From the NCBI GenBank assembly GCA_029378245.1, contig JARKIF010000004.1, positions 558,001-622,000 of the forward strand: a DNA stretch of 64,000 bases. The letters are read 5' to 3'. The DNA comes from Roridomyces roridus. Its lineage: Eukaryota; Basidiomycota; Agaricomycetes; Agaricales; Mycenaceae. Position 1 is the stretch's first letter. Each line of letters starts with the position of its first letter. Shown here in pieces: positions 21,892-33,423 of the stretch. The notes under the pieces are model-generated. The model was not told where the DNA came from. It made no database searches and was given only the letters and a program-made list of their open reading frames with translations. The translations under genes and the position numbers were made by a program.

Positions 21892-23010
21892 TCAGTATGG
21901 CTCGAATCCCCTCCGGAGTTCCCTTTTCTCCTCGGTGTACCAAATACATTGTCTCTCAAAAGAGATGCTCGGGATAGCGGGAAAGACGGCACGAAAGTAT
22001 TCTTGCGAGAAACCGTGCGACCCGGTGACGAGAATTTCTTGTAGTTTGCATCCGGAGCGAGCAATGAAGGGTGTAAGCAAGCCCTCGGGATCCTGGCCCA
22101 AGAGTGCAGCGGACATATGAAGGGTACGCAGCGCGGGGAGGGTGAACGTCTCGAATAATTTGTTGGTAGAACCGTCCGAGTAAAAGTCCACCATCAGGAG
22201 CATTTCTAATCGGGCAAGTTTGACGCTGCTCCCCGGAGGTACATCTGTACCACAGTCGATTAGATGTAACCGGACCAAATTGACCGCGTTTTGGAGAAGG
22301 GGAAGGTAGTATTTGGCCCGTTCCACATTTTCAAAGGTCAAGGACGTGAGTTGAGAGATGGGCAACCAATTGCCATGATCAGCGATACCGAGCGTGACTG
22401 CCCGCAGCCGAGGGAAATCGTCAACGGTTGTAGCAGGGTGGGTGTATTCATCATCATCAACGCCGAGAGACAGAGTTTCAAGAAGCGGCATCGGCCCCTC
22501 GAAAAGAGCTACGTCCTCGGACGCAAGTTCCAAATCCACGTGCTGCCAACGTTCCCGGTGTAGCAGAAGAGCCAGAAAACAATTTGCATCAGACACGCCC
22601 ATTTGGATCGACAGTGGACAAGATCCGGACCTCTCCAGCCAGGTCTGCACGGTCCGAGTCTGCTCGGCCCGATTAGCTGTGTAGACAGTGCGGAACGCTC
22701 GCCAGAGCCTCGGGGACGTCAAGGCTATCTCGCGCCACTTGCGACATATATGTGTGAGGGTGGTCGGCGAATCAAGGCCCCTCAATGGTGGACACGTGGG
22801 ATACGGTGGCAGGAAATGCATAAAGATTTCGGTCGTGATTTCGTTGGGAAGCGTGAGGACTGGGTATTTGTACGTGTCCAGTCGTTGTTGGCAGGATTCC
22901 TGCTCCGTCTGCAGCGCGTGAATGCGTTGCTGAAGCTCGTGGATTTCGGCGTCTAGTGCGGCGATCCGTGCGCGATCTGCTGCTCGAGTTGCCTTTGCAG
23001 GATCGTCCAT
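21892..23010 (-). CDS. F-box-like domain protein, A type, intact (372 aa)
   Basis: Best-preserved A-type copy together with the one at 33955-35070. Residues ~8-48 are a predicted coiled coil (AADRARIAALDAEIHELQQRIHALQ), ~53-110 the F-box-like domain (LPNEITTEIFMHFLPPYP and LTHICRKWREIALTSPRLW), ~115-360 leucine-rich repeats, and the end is FRAVFPAIPSISFE. No intron is needed. Presumed SCF adaptor, by family knowledge. A divergent plus-strand gene (now broken) follows 1.2 kb to the right, as at the intact pair near 35-37 kb. Confidence 0.82.
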   Translation of the reverse strand: MDDPAKATRAADRARIAALDAEIHELQQRIHALQTEQESCQQRLDTYKYPVLTLPNEITTEIFMHFLPPYPTCPPLRGLDSPTTLTHICRKWREIALTSPRLWRAFRTVYTANRAEQTRTVQTWLERSGSCPLSIQMGVSDANCFLALLLHRERWQHVDLELASEDVALFEGPMPLLETLSLGVDDDEYTHPATTVDDFPRLRAVTLGIADHGNWLPISQLTSLTFENVERAKYYLPLLQNAVNLVRLHLIDCGTDVPPGSSVKLARLEMLLMVDFYSDGSTNKLFETFTLPALRTLHMSAALLGQDPEGLLTPFIARSGCKLQEILVTGSHGFSQEYFRAVFPAIPSISFERQCIWYTEEKRELRRGFEPY

Positions 23011-23029
23011 GGTGGTGTTTGGTCAAGTC

Positions 23030-24160
23030 GCAAATTGCAGCCGAGTCTTTGATCTTGTCTTAACTCAGTGGGCCCAAAACTCTTCTTCCTGGTCCAAGCC
23101 ACGCCGCATCGAATCTCTCGGGGTCGACGTGTTCTCGGTTCTCCGTCTATCCACTGTCGCGACAACCGTACTGTGCAGCGCCCCTCGTCTTTCCTCCATT
23201 CCACGCGATTTCTACTCTCCCGATGTGATGTATATCGGGTTGCTCGCCCAGTAGCTGCCACCACCACAGTAATCTCCAGCGACAATTCCCGAGCACTGGT
23301 GGTGTAGTACGTCTTTTTCTTTCCTCGAAGCGGCCCCGTCTCTGACATCAGACGCAGAGCGGGCGCTGTGTATCCCGACCGCCAAGTCCGGGGACATCAT
23401 CAGCTCGAGAGCTTCAGTTACGACGTCCTAATCGGCTCTGGTGAGTACTTATGGGTTTTGGCCCTCTTGCATGCCTAGAGGATGTCTGACTCGTCATTTT
23501 AGCCATCGTGCGCGATTCGACGCTCTCTGGCATGTGTCCTCGTCTAGATCGGGCGAGCTATAGAGCATCTAATGGTGCTTTTGTTCTTGTGGAAGCTCAA
23601 TGAGCTCGTCAGTCGGTTGTCAGGCACCCTGTCTTGTCCGATATCCTTGTCATCATCACGACGTGTTAGCCAGGTATGTCTTGGACCGTCTCCGTGCCTA
23701 TACGATTCTGACTATCAGCGCTATCTGGCAACAGGCCACCCATCTTCCATGGTACGGCCGGCCTTCTCGACGCTTTCTGTTTTCGCGGAAAGCAGCACCG
23801 TGTGCTCAACACTCGTCGTCTCAGGCGCCCGTCTTGCGACTCTGCGGTCGCCTGGACGAATGACCGAGTTCTCTGGCACTTACACGATGCCACCATGGCC
23901 CCCGCACTCTTGTCTCCCTGGACGAGGGCCACAATCCTCTCTCGGCAAGATTCCGATTGCTCGTTTGGAAAGGCCCTGCTTCAGGCCGGGCTCCTCGACC
24001 TTGGCACTCCTGCGCCTCGCGCCCGCCTTCCCCCGTCCCTCGCCCGACCTCCCCGCCTGCATTATGATGGCTATCGGGTGCACTCTCTCTCCATCCTAGA
24101 CAAGGGCACCCGCCTGCTTCCGCGCGGGTGTCAGTTTGCTTCCACCCTCCGAAATGGAGG
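23030..24160 (+). other. Upstream part of the duplicated unit (with 35.09-36.30 kb)
   Basis: Shares dispersed blocks with 35090-36300, for example GTACGTCTTTTT, the block around CCACCATGGCCCCCGC, and GTTTGGAAAGGCCC through to CTCCATCCTAGACAA. No intact frame runs through both copies. It lies between an F-box gene and the start of the small-protein gene and probably includes that gene's promoter. Confidence 0.5.
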
Positions 24161-24167
24161 CCATTCG

Positions 24168-24175
24168 TATATAAA
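24168..24175 (+). promoter_or_regulatory. TATA box of the broken small-protein gene
   Basis: TATATAAA exactly 50 bp before the ATG at 24218; the intact copy has TATATAAG at the same distance. Confidence 0.65.
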
Positions 24176-24217
24176 CCAGGCTTTTTCGAGAGAATCCGCA
24201 TCACAGCAAGCACCACC

Positions 24218-25255
24218 ATGCCTTCGCTACCTTCCTCGCCCCGCTGCCCCAGCATCCCTGCCCTCTCCCGCGCTCTGCCTCGCCGGCTTTGTCGCTGTGT
24301 TCACCGTCATTACGGTCGTTTATGCCCTCCTGCCGCGTGTCTCTGTTCTCCTGCGACTGCGAAGGGAACGTCTTGGCGACGTCGAGGCATGAATCTTCCT
24401 TCCTTCCTCGTCGTCTCATGTACCAACAATGCTCCTGTCTAGGCCGGTGGTCGCAACTCCACTGTCGTCGTCGACACCAAGGTCAAGGCACGAATTAGCC
24501 CTCAGGTGAGCCCCACGCCCCTTTCGTTTTCTCGCCGTGTCTAACAATATAGCCCGCCAGCGACTTATCAAGAGCCAGAACGAGCTCGCTGCCAAGATGC
24601 GACTCGCATCGGTCCATAAGGAGCTCATGGGCTACGTGCGTTTCTTATCCATTGACGCTGCTTCACCCTGTCTCACCTTTGTTTCCAGCCCACTGCCGTC
24701 CTTCCCAAAGCACCCAAAGTCGCGGCCGTCATCCCTGGCACCGCCGCTTTCCTCAAGAGCGAGGCCCGCCGGCCTACTGCGCCCTGGGCTCCTGGTCACC
24801 TGCGCCAGCCTTTGGGCGCGTCTCCGCTGCGTGTCGTGTACACGGCACCTCCACCCCCCGTCCCTGTCGGTGCACCCGTGCTCGACATTGCTCCAAAATA
24901 CCAGTCGCCCATCGTGGCCCCAACAACCGTCGCCCACTCTCCAAAGCCTGTCCTCTTCGTCTCCACCCCTCGCACGCTTCTGCTCGCAAACCTCGCCGCT
25001 GCCACGGCGGACGATGCGGATTACAGCTTTGATTACTCCGTTGACGAGGAGTCTGTCGACCTCGACGGCGCAAAGTCCACGCCCGCCCTCTCCGTCGAGT
25101 TACCCCTCCGGGACTCTCGATTGAGGAACCTATGGAAGGCCGCGGCCAATCCTGCCAAGGCGCCGAAGATACTGGACCGTCGCAAGTCCAAGCGGCTGTC
25201 AGACCATCAAAATCAGCATCAGAATAAAGAAAACCTCATCGGCAATAGCAACTAA
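24218..25255 (+). pseudogene. Broken copy of the small membrane-anchored protein gene
   Basis: Aligns exon by exon with the intact gene at 36355-37410. Lesions seen: two C are lost in a C-run of exon 1 (near 24240), which shifts the frame. The first donor reads GC instead of GT (24387). About 30 bp spanning the next acceptor and the start of exon 3 are deleted (near 24550), leaving a makeshift ATATAG acceptor. The shifted frame meets a TAG in exon 2 (24496-24498). The last exon (PTAVLPKAPKVAAVIPG to the KENLIGNSN end) is still open. Promoter TATA and 3' repeats are kept. Same strand and position relative to an F-box gene as the intact copy. Confidence 0.75.
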
Positions 25256-25465
25256 AGCGCGCTGTATTGCTTCTCCTGCCTTCCGTCAAGACCTCTTTCT
25301 CGCATTGCCCTCCTTGTCAAGTTCTCTTCCTTCAGCTTTCCGTTTCGATTCACCCTTCACCACCACCACCACCCTCATGGCCTCGCGGTCCCCAACCTGA
25401 TGCACCAGCCACACCCTAATCCATCTTTTGCCATCGTTCCTCGACTACATACGGGGTCCCTTATA

Positions 25466-25525
25466 AGTAATGCGTGTTCTGCTTAATGCGGTTTACGTAA
25501 TGCGTGGTTAATGCGTGGTATATCT
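25466..25525 (+). repeat. TAATGCGTGG repeats after the broken small-protein gene
   Basis: Four diverged copies of TAATGCGTGG (25468, 25484, 25497, 25507), matching three copies after the intact gene at 37647-37710. A shared 3' flank, possibly a 3'-end processing or RNA-binding motif. Confidence 0.55.
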
Positions 25526-25766
25526 CATATCGACCGTGTAGATGTACGTAGAGTAGTATCGCTCCTGTGGAATGTCAAGCCGAGTTGACCTCACGAGTTC
25601 GTCTTGGGTGTCTCGACGTTGGGGTCTTGATCAATAAAAACACGGGACAAGCAACATGCCTCTTGCCTCCTCTTGCTTTTGACGATGATGATGCTCCTCT
25701 TTCTGCAAACTACGACTTGATCTGGGAAGCCACGACGGTCTTAAAGACTCTCAATTACCCGAACGG

Positions 25767-25822
25767 TATGGAAAGCCAGAGCACCACGCTCGTTTGATCG
25801 CCGTCGGCTACCCAATCAGGCA
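25767..25822 (+). repeat. 56-bp inverted repeat, left arm
   Basis: TATGGAAAGCCAGAGC... is the exact reverse complement of 27496-27551. Similarity continues inward (CCC(A/G)GGATAC) but not outward. Confidence 0.85.
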
Positions 25823-27495
25823 GTCGGACCCAGGATACCTCGATCGACGTATCAGACTATCAGTACATGATGTCTCGACTCTCATCACACCCAAATCACA
25901 CCCCACTTGTCGTTGAGTTGTTGAAACACCTTCAAGCTCTTCATCACTAAGGACTACTACATCTCCTAGTATCAACACCCCGCCGCAGCGACGCGTGGAG
26001 CAGCCGAATCAATCTTGAATCAATCCCCGTCGTGTACTACAAAAGGCACGCCAGGCTGAGACCTGTGTCGCACGGCCAATCCAAGATATTTGCTGAAACT
26101 ACCACTGCGGAAATCAGCTACACGTCAGTTCGGAGATAAGTACCTCAAACGATGGATAATATCGAAGCTCAGTCGCTCCAAGCAATCGAGGATTTGAACC
26201 GCGTCGAGCGACAAACGAACAACCTCTACAATTTACGGGACGAAAGTCAGTGGATTGGTAGAAGCGCGCTGAACAAACTCACAATAAAACAAGAGCGCGC
26301 CGTGGATGTACCAAGGCCAGGACTGCGTTTGAACAAGTACGTGGGCACCACCAAATTCAGACGGGCAGAGTGAGCACAGAAGTATGATTCAAGACTCTGC
26401 ACTGATTCAAGGTCATTAGGTAGCTGGAATCACCATGAACCAACTTACAAATACAACAAGAGGGCAAGGGATTGAGTACAATGACCGAAAGCCGAAGCGA
26501 GAATTGGGAGGATGAGGGCAAGCAGAGGGAGGTGGCTTTGACACCTTCCGTCCACGAACGAGTCGTCGAAAGTGTGGGGAACAAACTTTGCCTTCAATCA
26601 GCATTCTCATTCAATCAAGGAAATAACAACGCACCGAGGCAGGTACAACAGAAGCCACAACACCCGGCAATCCCAGACTCACGGAACTAAACGGGCAGTT
26701 AACGGAGAGAGAGCAGTCATGTACGGAACCTACTCCGAGTCGAGATCGAACACATACTTGAATAGATCGCATAGCTTCATTTCGAATCTACATCCGGTGT
26801 CGACGTAAGTGACGAACGATATCGTGGACAGAAATACTTACACAGAAGTCATAGACTCGATGAAAGAAAGCGGCGGGAGCGAGACGCTGCCAGGAGGTAC
26901 CCCACAGGAATTTCCCTCCAAACAGCCAATTAGGCCTGAGGGTGGATGTAAGCGCGATTCACAGAGCGCGCGCGTCGATTCCAGATGAAATTAGACCTGC
27001 AACTATAGTCAGTCCGGATCACACAGGAGATATGCACAGACAGATAAGTAGTTCAGGCGGAGCAAATTTTGAAGCAAACGAATGAGTATACAGGAGTGTC
27101 GCATACGATCCATTGAGCCAGAGTAGAGATCGACCTTTGTCCGTCAACACCGATGCCGCTCAGAGTCTGATTGCCTGAGAATGACCAGACAAAAAGGGGA
27201 CTTGGAGGACTCACCTCGGGCAGTCTTCGCTCGACGGAACGATCAAGGTCCAGACAACGACGCGGGGGAGAGTCGTTGCCAGGAGAGAATCAACTCTGGA
27301 CGGAGGAACAAGCAGCAGAGCGTGTGGAGTCGTGCGTGCGCGTGGTGTTTATTCGGCGTTCGGAAGTCGGACACGAAGACTGACCATGGGAGGAAAGATC
27401 TGGGAGGGAACTTGCAAGGGAGACATGTTGGTGGGAGACAACAAGCGGTGTCTGTCATAATGATCCCGAGATCACCTCTGCCGCAGTATCCCGGG

Positions 27496-27551
27496 TGCCT
27501 GATTGGGTAGCCGACGGCGATCAAACGAGCGTGGTGCTCTGGCTTTCCATA
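27496..27551 (-). repeat. 56-bp inverted repeat, right arm
   Basis: Exact reverse complement of 25767-25822; the arms enclose about 1.67 kb. Confidence 0.85.
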
Positions 27552-28076
27552 GAACGGAGGTACTTCTAAGCGGTAACGTCCCTGGCTGCAGATCTTGATT
27601 CTTGACCGCCAAACCTACACCCCTCCCGTTCCATATAGATTCCGTAGAATGGACATCTATAATCTTGGTACTTGGGAGTTTGTAAAAGCAAATCACACAT
27701 AAAAGTTCAACACCAAGGGTTAGGATCCTACCACTGCCATGCTCCTCGATGCAGCCCACAATTAGTTTCGCAAGGTTCTGTCTACGAGATTGACTCGTTT
27801 GGCTCCATAGCCTGCCTAAAACCGCTCGCTGCATCATGTCCTGGCACACGGTCAGCGGCTCCGTTGGCCTTGCCGATGGCATCCGAGTCTGTGTAGTCCA
27901 TAGGAAGCTTCGGAACGACATGGTCGCGGGAGAAGAAATGGCATTTTATTCACCTGAATTTTCAGTGGCCCTTCTGTTCAATCAAGACGCAAAATCTATG
28001 GTTGCGAAGTTTTTCGACAGGTACAGGTTGTACTGACAAAGTAGTCGGATTCCCTCCCCCTATACGCCGCCAGATT

Positions 28077-29282
28077 TCATTCAGATTCAGAATCCGAGTC
28101 ATCGTCACTGTCATCCCAACAGCATGGGCACCTGCCGTCGTAGGACAACCTGCGAACCCACTGCTCAACGACCAGCTCCTCCACGTTCGGGAAAGCTGCC
28201 TCGTAAACTGCGGCTGCCGTGCGCGCATCACAGACTTTGAGCCGCCCCGTATACCCGGGTGGGCACAGCAAAGATAGCGTGCCCACAGGGTCCTCGGCAC
28301 CGAGGAGTGGCTCCTTCACATCGAGGATCTCGAGCGCCGGGAGGGCCTTTAGCAGCGCCTTAGCGAGCATGGCGGATCCGGGACTGACCAGGCTCGATTT
28401 CAGTGTGAGTGACTTGAGATGGTGAAGAGGTGGAATGGGCAAGACATATTCCGACATAGCGCGCCCCTGGACCATCATCGAACACTCTTCAAGCGCCCCG
28501 GCACTGCGCAGGACTTGTGCCGCGTCATGTTCGTCCAGATCTCCACTGAAGACGGTAATCTGCGACCAGGGAACCACGCTCTTGAAAGTATCGAAATTGA
28601 GTCCGGGCTGGAGCCCCAGTTCCCGCAGATTCGGCGTGTGGAGGGCAAAGTTCTGAGGAGGAGACAGCTTGGTCCCGTCGCTGCTCCAGGTCTCCTGCAC
28701 AACCAAATGCAAATCGCGGATCATGGGGAGAGAGCCTGCGATGCGGTCCAGGTGCTGGTAAAGAAATACCAGCTTCATATCTTGCCACCGCTTGGAGTGA
28801 CGCACGAGAGTGTCGAGCAGCTCAATCGGTGCAGCCGCGCCTAGGAGGGCCCGGTTCACACACCAGAGCTCGACGGAGAGTGGACAATCTTTCGACCGTT
28901 CCAACCACTCCACCAGCAAACGTTGATTGCGGGCATGCACCGCCAGCGTATCGCGATAGCCCATAACTGGCACCTTGAAGGTGCTCCACAATTCGGGGGT
29001 CGCCAACGCCACGTCGCGCCATTCGCGGCAAACTTGCAGCAAGAGAGATGGCGAACACGGTCCGATGAAGACGGCACGCTCAGGGTACGATGGCAGGAAC
29101 TGGAGGAAGATTCCGGAGGTGATTTCAGACGGCAAGGTCAGGACGGGGTATTTGTAGTTGACGAGCGCTTGTTGGAGGGTCTCGCGCTCCAGGAGAATCG
29201 AGTCGGTCAGAGGATGCTGCGTAGCTAACTGAGCGAGTCTGGCTCGTGCGGCGGCAGGTACAAAGTTCGAAGAGGTGGACAT
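28077..29282 (-). CDS. F-box-like domain protein, B type, intact (401 aa)
   Basis: Starts MSTSSNFVP. Residues ~10-40 are helical (ARARLAQLATQHPL), ~45-100 the F-box-like domain (LTLPSEITSGIFLQFLPSYP, LLLQVCREWRDVALATPELW), then leucine-rich segments. The acidic tail ends DDSDDDSDSESE. It differs from the A type in its N-terminus, in a longer insert (RNQRLLVEWLERSKDCPLSVELWC) and in the acidic tail. Its closest relative in the window is 32206-33423. Each B gene is followed on the right by an A gene, so B-A pairs were duplicated together. Presumed SCF adaptor. Confidence 0.82.
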   Translation of the reverse strand: MSTSSNFVPAAARARLAQLATQHPLTDSILLERETLQQALVNYKYPVLTLPSEITSGIFLQFLPSYPERAVFIGPCSPSLLLQVCREWRDVALATPELWSTFKVPVMGYRDTLAVHARNQRLLVEWLERSKDCPLSVELWCVNRALLGAAAPIELLDTLVRHSKRWQDMKLVFLYQHLDRIAGSLPMIRDLHLVVQETWSSDGTKLSPPQNFALHTPNLRELGLQPGLNFDTFKSVVPWSQITVFSGDLDEHDAAQVLRSAGALEECSMMVQGRAMSEYVLPIPPLHHLKSLTLKSSLVSPGSAMLAKALLKALPALEILDVKEPLLGAEDPVGTLSLLCPPGYTGRLKVCDARTAAAVYEAAFPNVEELVVEQWVRRLSYDGRCPCCWDDSDDDSDSESE

Positions 29283-30217
29283 GATCCTAACATGGATGCT
29301 TCAATGTGAGTGCGTAAGGAAGAGATCGGCGTCGCGCACCGTTTAAAAGATGCAGCAGGGCCTTGACGTGCGTGAATGTGAGGTGGACAATACAAGTCTC
29401 AAGTCGAGTACTAGAAGGCAGATTTAAGGGGCGTTCTGGCTTCCCCTGTCTCTCCTGAGGAACCGAGTCAGAGGCTGAGAGGTCGAGTCAGAGAGAGTGG
29501 ATACCGTGACGCGAATATGGCCGCGAAGGCCGAGGCGAGAGCCCGCATCACCGAAATCAACGCTTGCGGCTCACAATTAAAAAAAATGAAACAGTGTTTC
29601 CGCCAAAATTCCGGAATCGTATGCAGATGGTCATTGCTCCTCGTCTGGGATAAAGCCGCCCTTGAATTATCATGAGTGAGGAATGCATCCCAGAGTCGAA
29701 AAACGCACGATCTACTTGTCCGCTCTGAACCAAGGTAGGTCCGTCGAGAGCACATAATTCGCAACTACGGTGATCCAACTCAGGAGGAAGACGAGCTCCC
29801 TGGTGCCGCAGGGTGGTAGTCAGGATGCAAGATGGGATAAACAAGCAGAAGCAGCTCGTCTCTGGGAATCTCACGACCATCTTGCGTACATCTCGGATGC
29901 TCGACGCCGTCACGCAGCACACAGAAGGCCCGCCCTTGAGCTGAAGCACCGAACGGCGAATATTCGAGATCATTGTGTTGTCGCTCTCGCACCATGGGCA
30001 ATTTCACCTCTCCGTCCTGATGAAATTTCATCTTACCAGGCCCATTTAGTGCTATTCCAGCTGTGCGGACCAGAGGATGAAACATCATGATGTAGTATTC
30101 AAGTTGGTGTCGACATTGGACCTCTAATGCTCTAATGCTGCAATCCCAAGTCGTAGTGAGTTCTGTGAACGCCAGTCACAACTTGCGGCAGAATGAGAAT
30201 GAAACACATACATTCGT
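29283..30217. other. Spacer between B- and A-type F-box genes
   Basis: The 5' flank of the B gene (GGCGTCGCGCACCGTTTAA near 29329, TTGACGTGCGTG near 29363) and the 3' flank of the A gene (TGTCGACATTGGACCTC near 30106) are both shared with the spacer at 33430-33950. There is no gene. This conservation outside genes supports duplication of the whole B-A block. Confidence 0.6.
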
Positions 30218-31342
30218 TCAGAATGCGTCTCGGGTCCCTCTTCTCTCCTCGCTGTACCAATTATATTGGGCATCGAAAGAGATGTTCGGGATGGAGGGGA
30301 AGGCCGCACGAAAGGACCCCTGCCAAAAGCTACGGTTCCCCGTGACGAGAACTGCTTGTAATTTGCATCCAGAACGGGCGACGAGGAGATTGAGTGAGCT
30401 GATCGGGTCCGTGCCTAAAAGTTCCCCGGATATATGAAGGGTATGAAGCGCCGGGAGGGTGAACGTGTCGAATATCTGGCTGGCATCACCCTCCCAGGAG
30501 TAGGAGTTCACGCCGACGAGCGTTTCTAATCGGGCAAGTTTGATGCTGATCTGTGGAGGTACATCTGTGTCGCAGTCGATTAGATGCAACCGGACCAAAT
30601 TGACCGCGTCTTGAAGAAGGGGAAGATAATAATTTGCCGCTATGCAGCGCTTCAAATGTAAGATGTGTGAGTTGAGAGATGGGCAACCAATTGCCATGAT
30701 CGGAGATACCGAGCGTGGCTGCCCAGAGCTGAGGGAAATCGTCAACGGTTGTAGCAGGGTGGGTGTATTCCATGTCATCAACTCCGAGAGACAGAGTTTC
30801 AAGAAGCAGCATCGGCCCCTCGACAAGAGCTACCTCCTCGGACCCAAGTTCCAAATCCATGTGCTGCCAACGTTCGCGGTGCAGAAGAATTGCTGCAAAG
30901 GCATCGTTGTGCCCTTCGTCACCGAGGACCAGTTCGATCGAAAGTGGGCAGGATCCGGACCTCTCCAACCAGTTCTGCACGGCCTGAATGTGCTCAGGCT
31001 GATTAGCTTTGTAGGCAGTGGAGAAGGCCCTCCACAGCTTGGGGGTAGCCCAGGATATCTCCCGCCACTTGCGACATATATGGGTCAGGGATGTCGGCGA
31101 CCCAAGTCCCGTCAAGGGCGGACAGGCGGGATATGGTGGCAGGAAATGGAGAAAGATTTCGGAAGTAATTTCGTTGGGGAGCGTGAGGACCGGGTACTTG
31201 TACGCGTCCAATCGCTGGTGACAAGATTCTGCTCCGTCTGCAGCGCGTGAATGCGTTGCTCGAGCCGGTGAATCTCAGCGTCTATTGCGACGACGCGTGC
31301 ACGATCTGCTGCTCGAGCGGCCTTGGGTTCGGGGTCGTTCAT
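30218..31342 (-). pseudogene. F-box-like pseudogene, A type, two frameshifts
   Basis: N-terminus MNDPEPKAARAADRARVVAIDAEIH... is open from 31342. A one-base loss near 31230 (TEQ/NLVTS) moves the match to the frame that starts at 31211 with MDAYKYPVLTLPNEITSEIF. A second indel near 30645 (LTHLTFEALHSGK) moves it again, to ANYYLPLLQDAVNLVRLHL and the normal end FRAAFPSIPNISFDAQYNWY, stop at 30218. All domains are present and well conserved, so inactivation is recent. Closest relative is 33955-35070. Confidence 0.75.
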
Positions 31343-31699
31343 CTGGCTTTCAAAGGCGGACTTCAGTTACACGTGCTGTGCCTCAAAGCTGTAGTAGAGC
31401 CCACCGCGTAGGATTTGAAGACTTGATCGTGGTGGTCTTGGTCAAAGAGTGGTAACGTGATCAGAACAGCTGACGATAAACGATCACGTGGGATCAAAAC
31501 ATACCACGCGCAGCCCATTGTCATTCATGTCAGGACGCGTTACACAGACTCGTATCGACTTTAGGTTTGATTCCCACTGTTCCAAGTTGTTGAGAGGGAT
31601 TCATAGAGTCATGATTTCATTCCTCTCATACGTATCCGATCGGTGAGCCTCCGAGTTTGCTCCGAGTAGTATCTGCAAGGGAAACAAGAGGGAATACTA

Positions 31700-31800
31700 T
31701 GCTTCCTGCTCCGTCTGCAGCGCGTGAATTCGTTGTTGAGGCTCGTGAATCTGGGTGTCCATTGCAGCGCTGTGTGCGCGATCTGCCCCTCAAGCAGCGG
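31700..31800 (-). pseudogene. F-box family relic (coiled-coil start only)
   Basis: The minus strand encodes RGADRAH...QIHEPQQRIHALQTEQEA, the family's N-terminal coiled coil, ending abruptly before any F-box. It lies between the two B-A blocks and may mark the breakpoint of their duplication. Confidence 0.6.
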
Positions 31801-32205
31801 CCGGGCACAATAGTCCTAAAGACTCCCAAAGCGCGAACAGCATCGCTTCTGGCGTGCCTGGCTGGTAAGTCAGGTCTTAACGGCCACACCTCTCCTTCCT
31901 CGCTTACTACATGATAGATCTCCTCGCACATAATTGTTACTCACACCGTTGCCACTGGCCAACCGTGCGATCCACCTCAAGTATAATCTGTTTGCTCTTT
32001 TGACCGCGGGAGCACGCAGGGTGGGGAATTTGGGTGAGCACAAGTGTACGTCTTTGATCGAGTGTTGAGAGCGGAGAGCTCAGAGACGTACAGCTCATGA
32101 TCGTGGCCGTGGTGGATTTTGCGGGGTGGCAGATATTCGGGAAATGGGGCTGTATCTGGCGGTTTTTTACACTACAAAGTATCTACCCACCAACGCCGCC
32201 GATTT

Positions 32206-33423
32206 TTATTCAGAATCCGAGTCATCCTCAAGACTGTCATCACAGCACAGACACCCAATTAGGTGGCGAACCCACTGCTCAACGACCAGCTCCTCCACGT
32301 TCGGGAGAGCTAGCTCGTACACCACGGCTGTCGTGCGTGCATCACGGACTTTGACACGCCCCGTGTAACAGGGCGGGCATAGCAAAGATAGCGTGGCCAC
32401 GGGATCCTCACTGCCCAGGAGTGACTCGTCCACGTCGAAAATCGCGAGCACCGGGAGAGCCGTGGCCAACGCTTTGAGGAGCACAGCCCCGTTGCGACCT
32501 GGACTACCGCTCGGTGTGAGCGCGAGTGACTTGAGGTGATGGAGAGGGGGAATAATAGGCGGCGAGACCTTTTTGGAAATACGCCGCCCGCCTTCCGAGT
32601 CCTTGGCCAAGTCGACGATCATGGAGCACTCTTCGAGCGCCGGGGCACTGAGCAGGACTTGAGCCGCGTCGCGTTCGTATAGGTACCCGATGAAGACGGT
32701 AATCTGTGACCAAGAAAACGCGTTCTTGAAGGTATCGAAATCATCCCCGGGATGATCGAGGTGCAATTTCCGCAGATTCGGCGTCTGTAGGGTAAAGTTT
32801 GGAGGAGGAGACAACTTGGTCCCGTCGCTGCTCCAGGCCCCCTGTGCGCCCAAATGCAAGTCACGGAGAATGGGGAAAGAGCCTGCCATGCGGTGGAGGT
32901 GCTTGTAGGGAAGTGAGAGTCTCATGTCTTGCCACCGCTTCGAGTGACGAACAAGAGCGTCAATCAGCGCAGCCTCGACTAGTGCTACGGAGGACCCGCT
33001 CCAACAAAAGAGCTCGACGGAGAGTGGACAATCCTTCGACCGTTCCAACCACTCCACCAGCAAACGCTGATTGCGGGCATGCACCGCCGGCGTATCGCGA
33101 TAGCGCATTTTGACCTCGAATGTGCTCCACAATTCGGGGGTCGCCAACGCCACGTCTCGCCATTGGCGGCAAACTTGTAGCAAGAGAGCCGGCGAGGACA
33201 GTCCGATGAAGGAGGTACGCTCGGGATACGACGGCAGGAACTGCACGAAGATTTGGGAGGTGATTTCGGATGGCAAGGACAAGACGGGGTACTTGTAGTC
33301 GATGAGCACTTGATGGAGGGCGTTGCGCTCCAGGACCATCGAGTCAGACAGAGGGTGTTGCGTAGCTAGCTGCGCGAGTCTGACTCGTGCGACGGTAGGG
33401 ACAAAGTTCGAAGAGGTGGACAT
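32206..33423 (-). CDS. F-box-like domain protein, B type, intact (405 aa)
   Basis: Start chosen at 33423 (MSTSSNFVPTVARVRLAQ), because the paralogue at 29282 starts with the same residues; the frame stays open upstream to an ATG at 33474. F-box-like domain at ~residues 45-100 (LSLPSEITSQIFVQFLPSYP, LLLQVCRQWRDVALATPELW), leucine-rich body, acidic tail ending LEDDSDSE. An insert KDSEGGRRISKKVSPP is absent in the sister copy. No lesion. Presumed SCF adaptor. Confidence 0.82.
   Translation of the reverse strand: MSTSSNFVPTVARVRLAQLATQHPLSDSMVLERNALHQVLIDYKYPVLSLPSEITSQIFVQFLPSYPERTSFIGLSSPALLLQVCRQWRDVALATPELWSTFEVKMRYRDTPAVHARNQRLLVEWLERSKDCPLSVELFCWSGSSVALVEAALIDALVRHSKRWQDMRLSLPYKHLHRMAGSFPILRDLHLGAQGAWSSDGTKLSPPPNFTLQTPNLRKLHLDHPGDDFDTFKNAFSWSQITVFIGYLYERDAAQVLLSAPALEECSMIVDLAKDSEGGRRISKKVSPPIIPPLHHLKSLALTPSGSPGRNGAVLLKALATALPVLAIFDVDESLLGSEDPVATLSLLCPPCYTGRVKVRDARTTAVVYELALPNVEELVVEQWVRHLIGCLCCDDSLEDDSDSE

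Larger units (their letters stand above)
25256..28076. other. Gene-free stretch carrying a 56-bp inverted repeat pair
   Basis: Apart from the 3' flank of the broken small-protein gene and the inverted repeat pair (25767-25822, 27496-27551), I see only short open frames, the longest being 149 codons on the minus strand at 27472-27921. None resembles a known domain. Confidence 0.5.
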
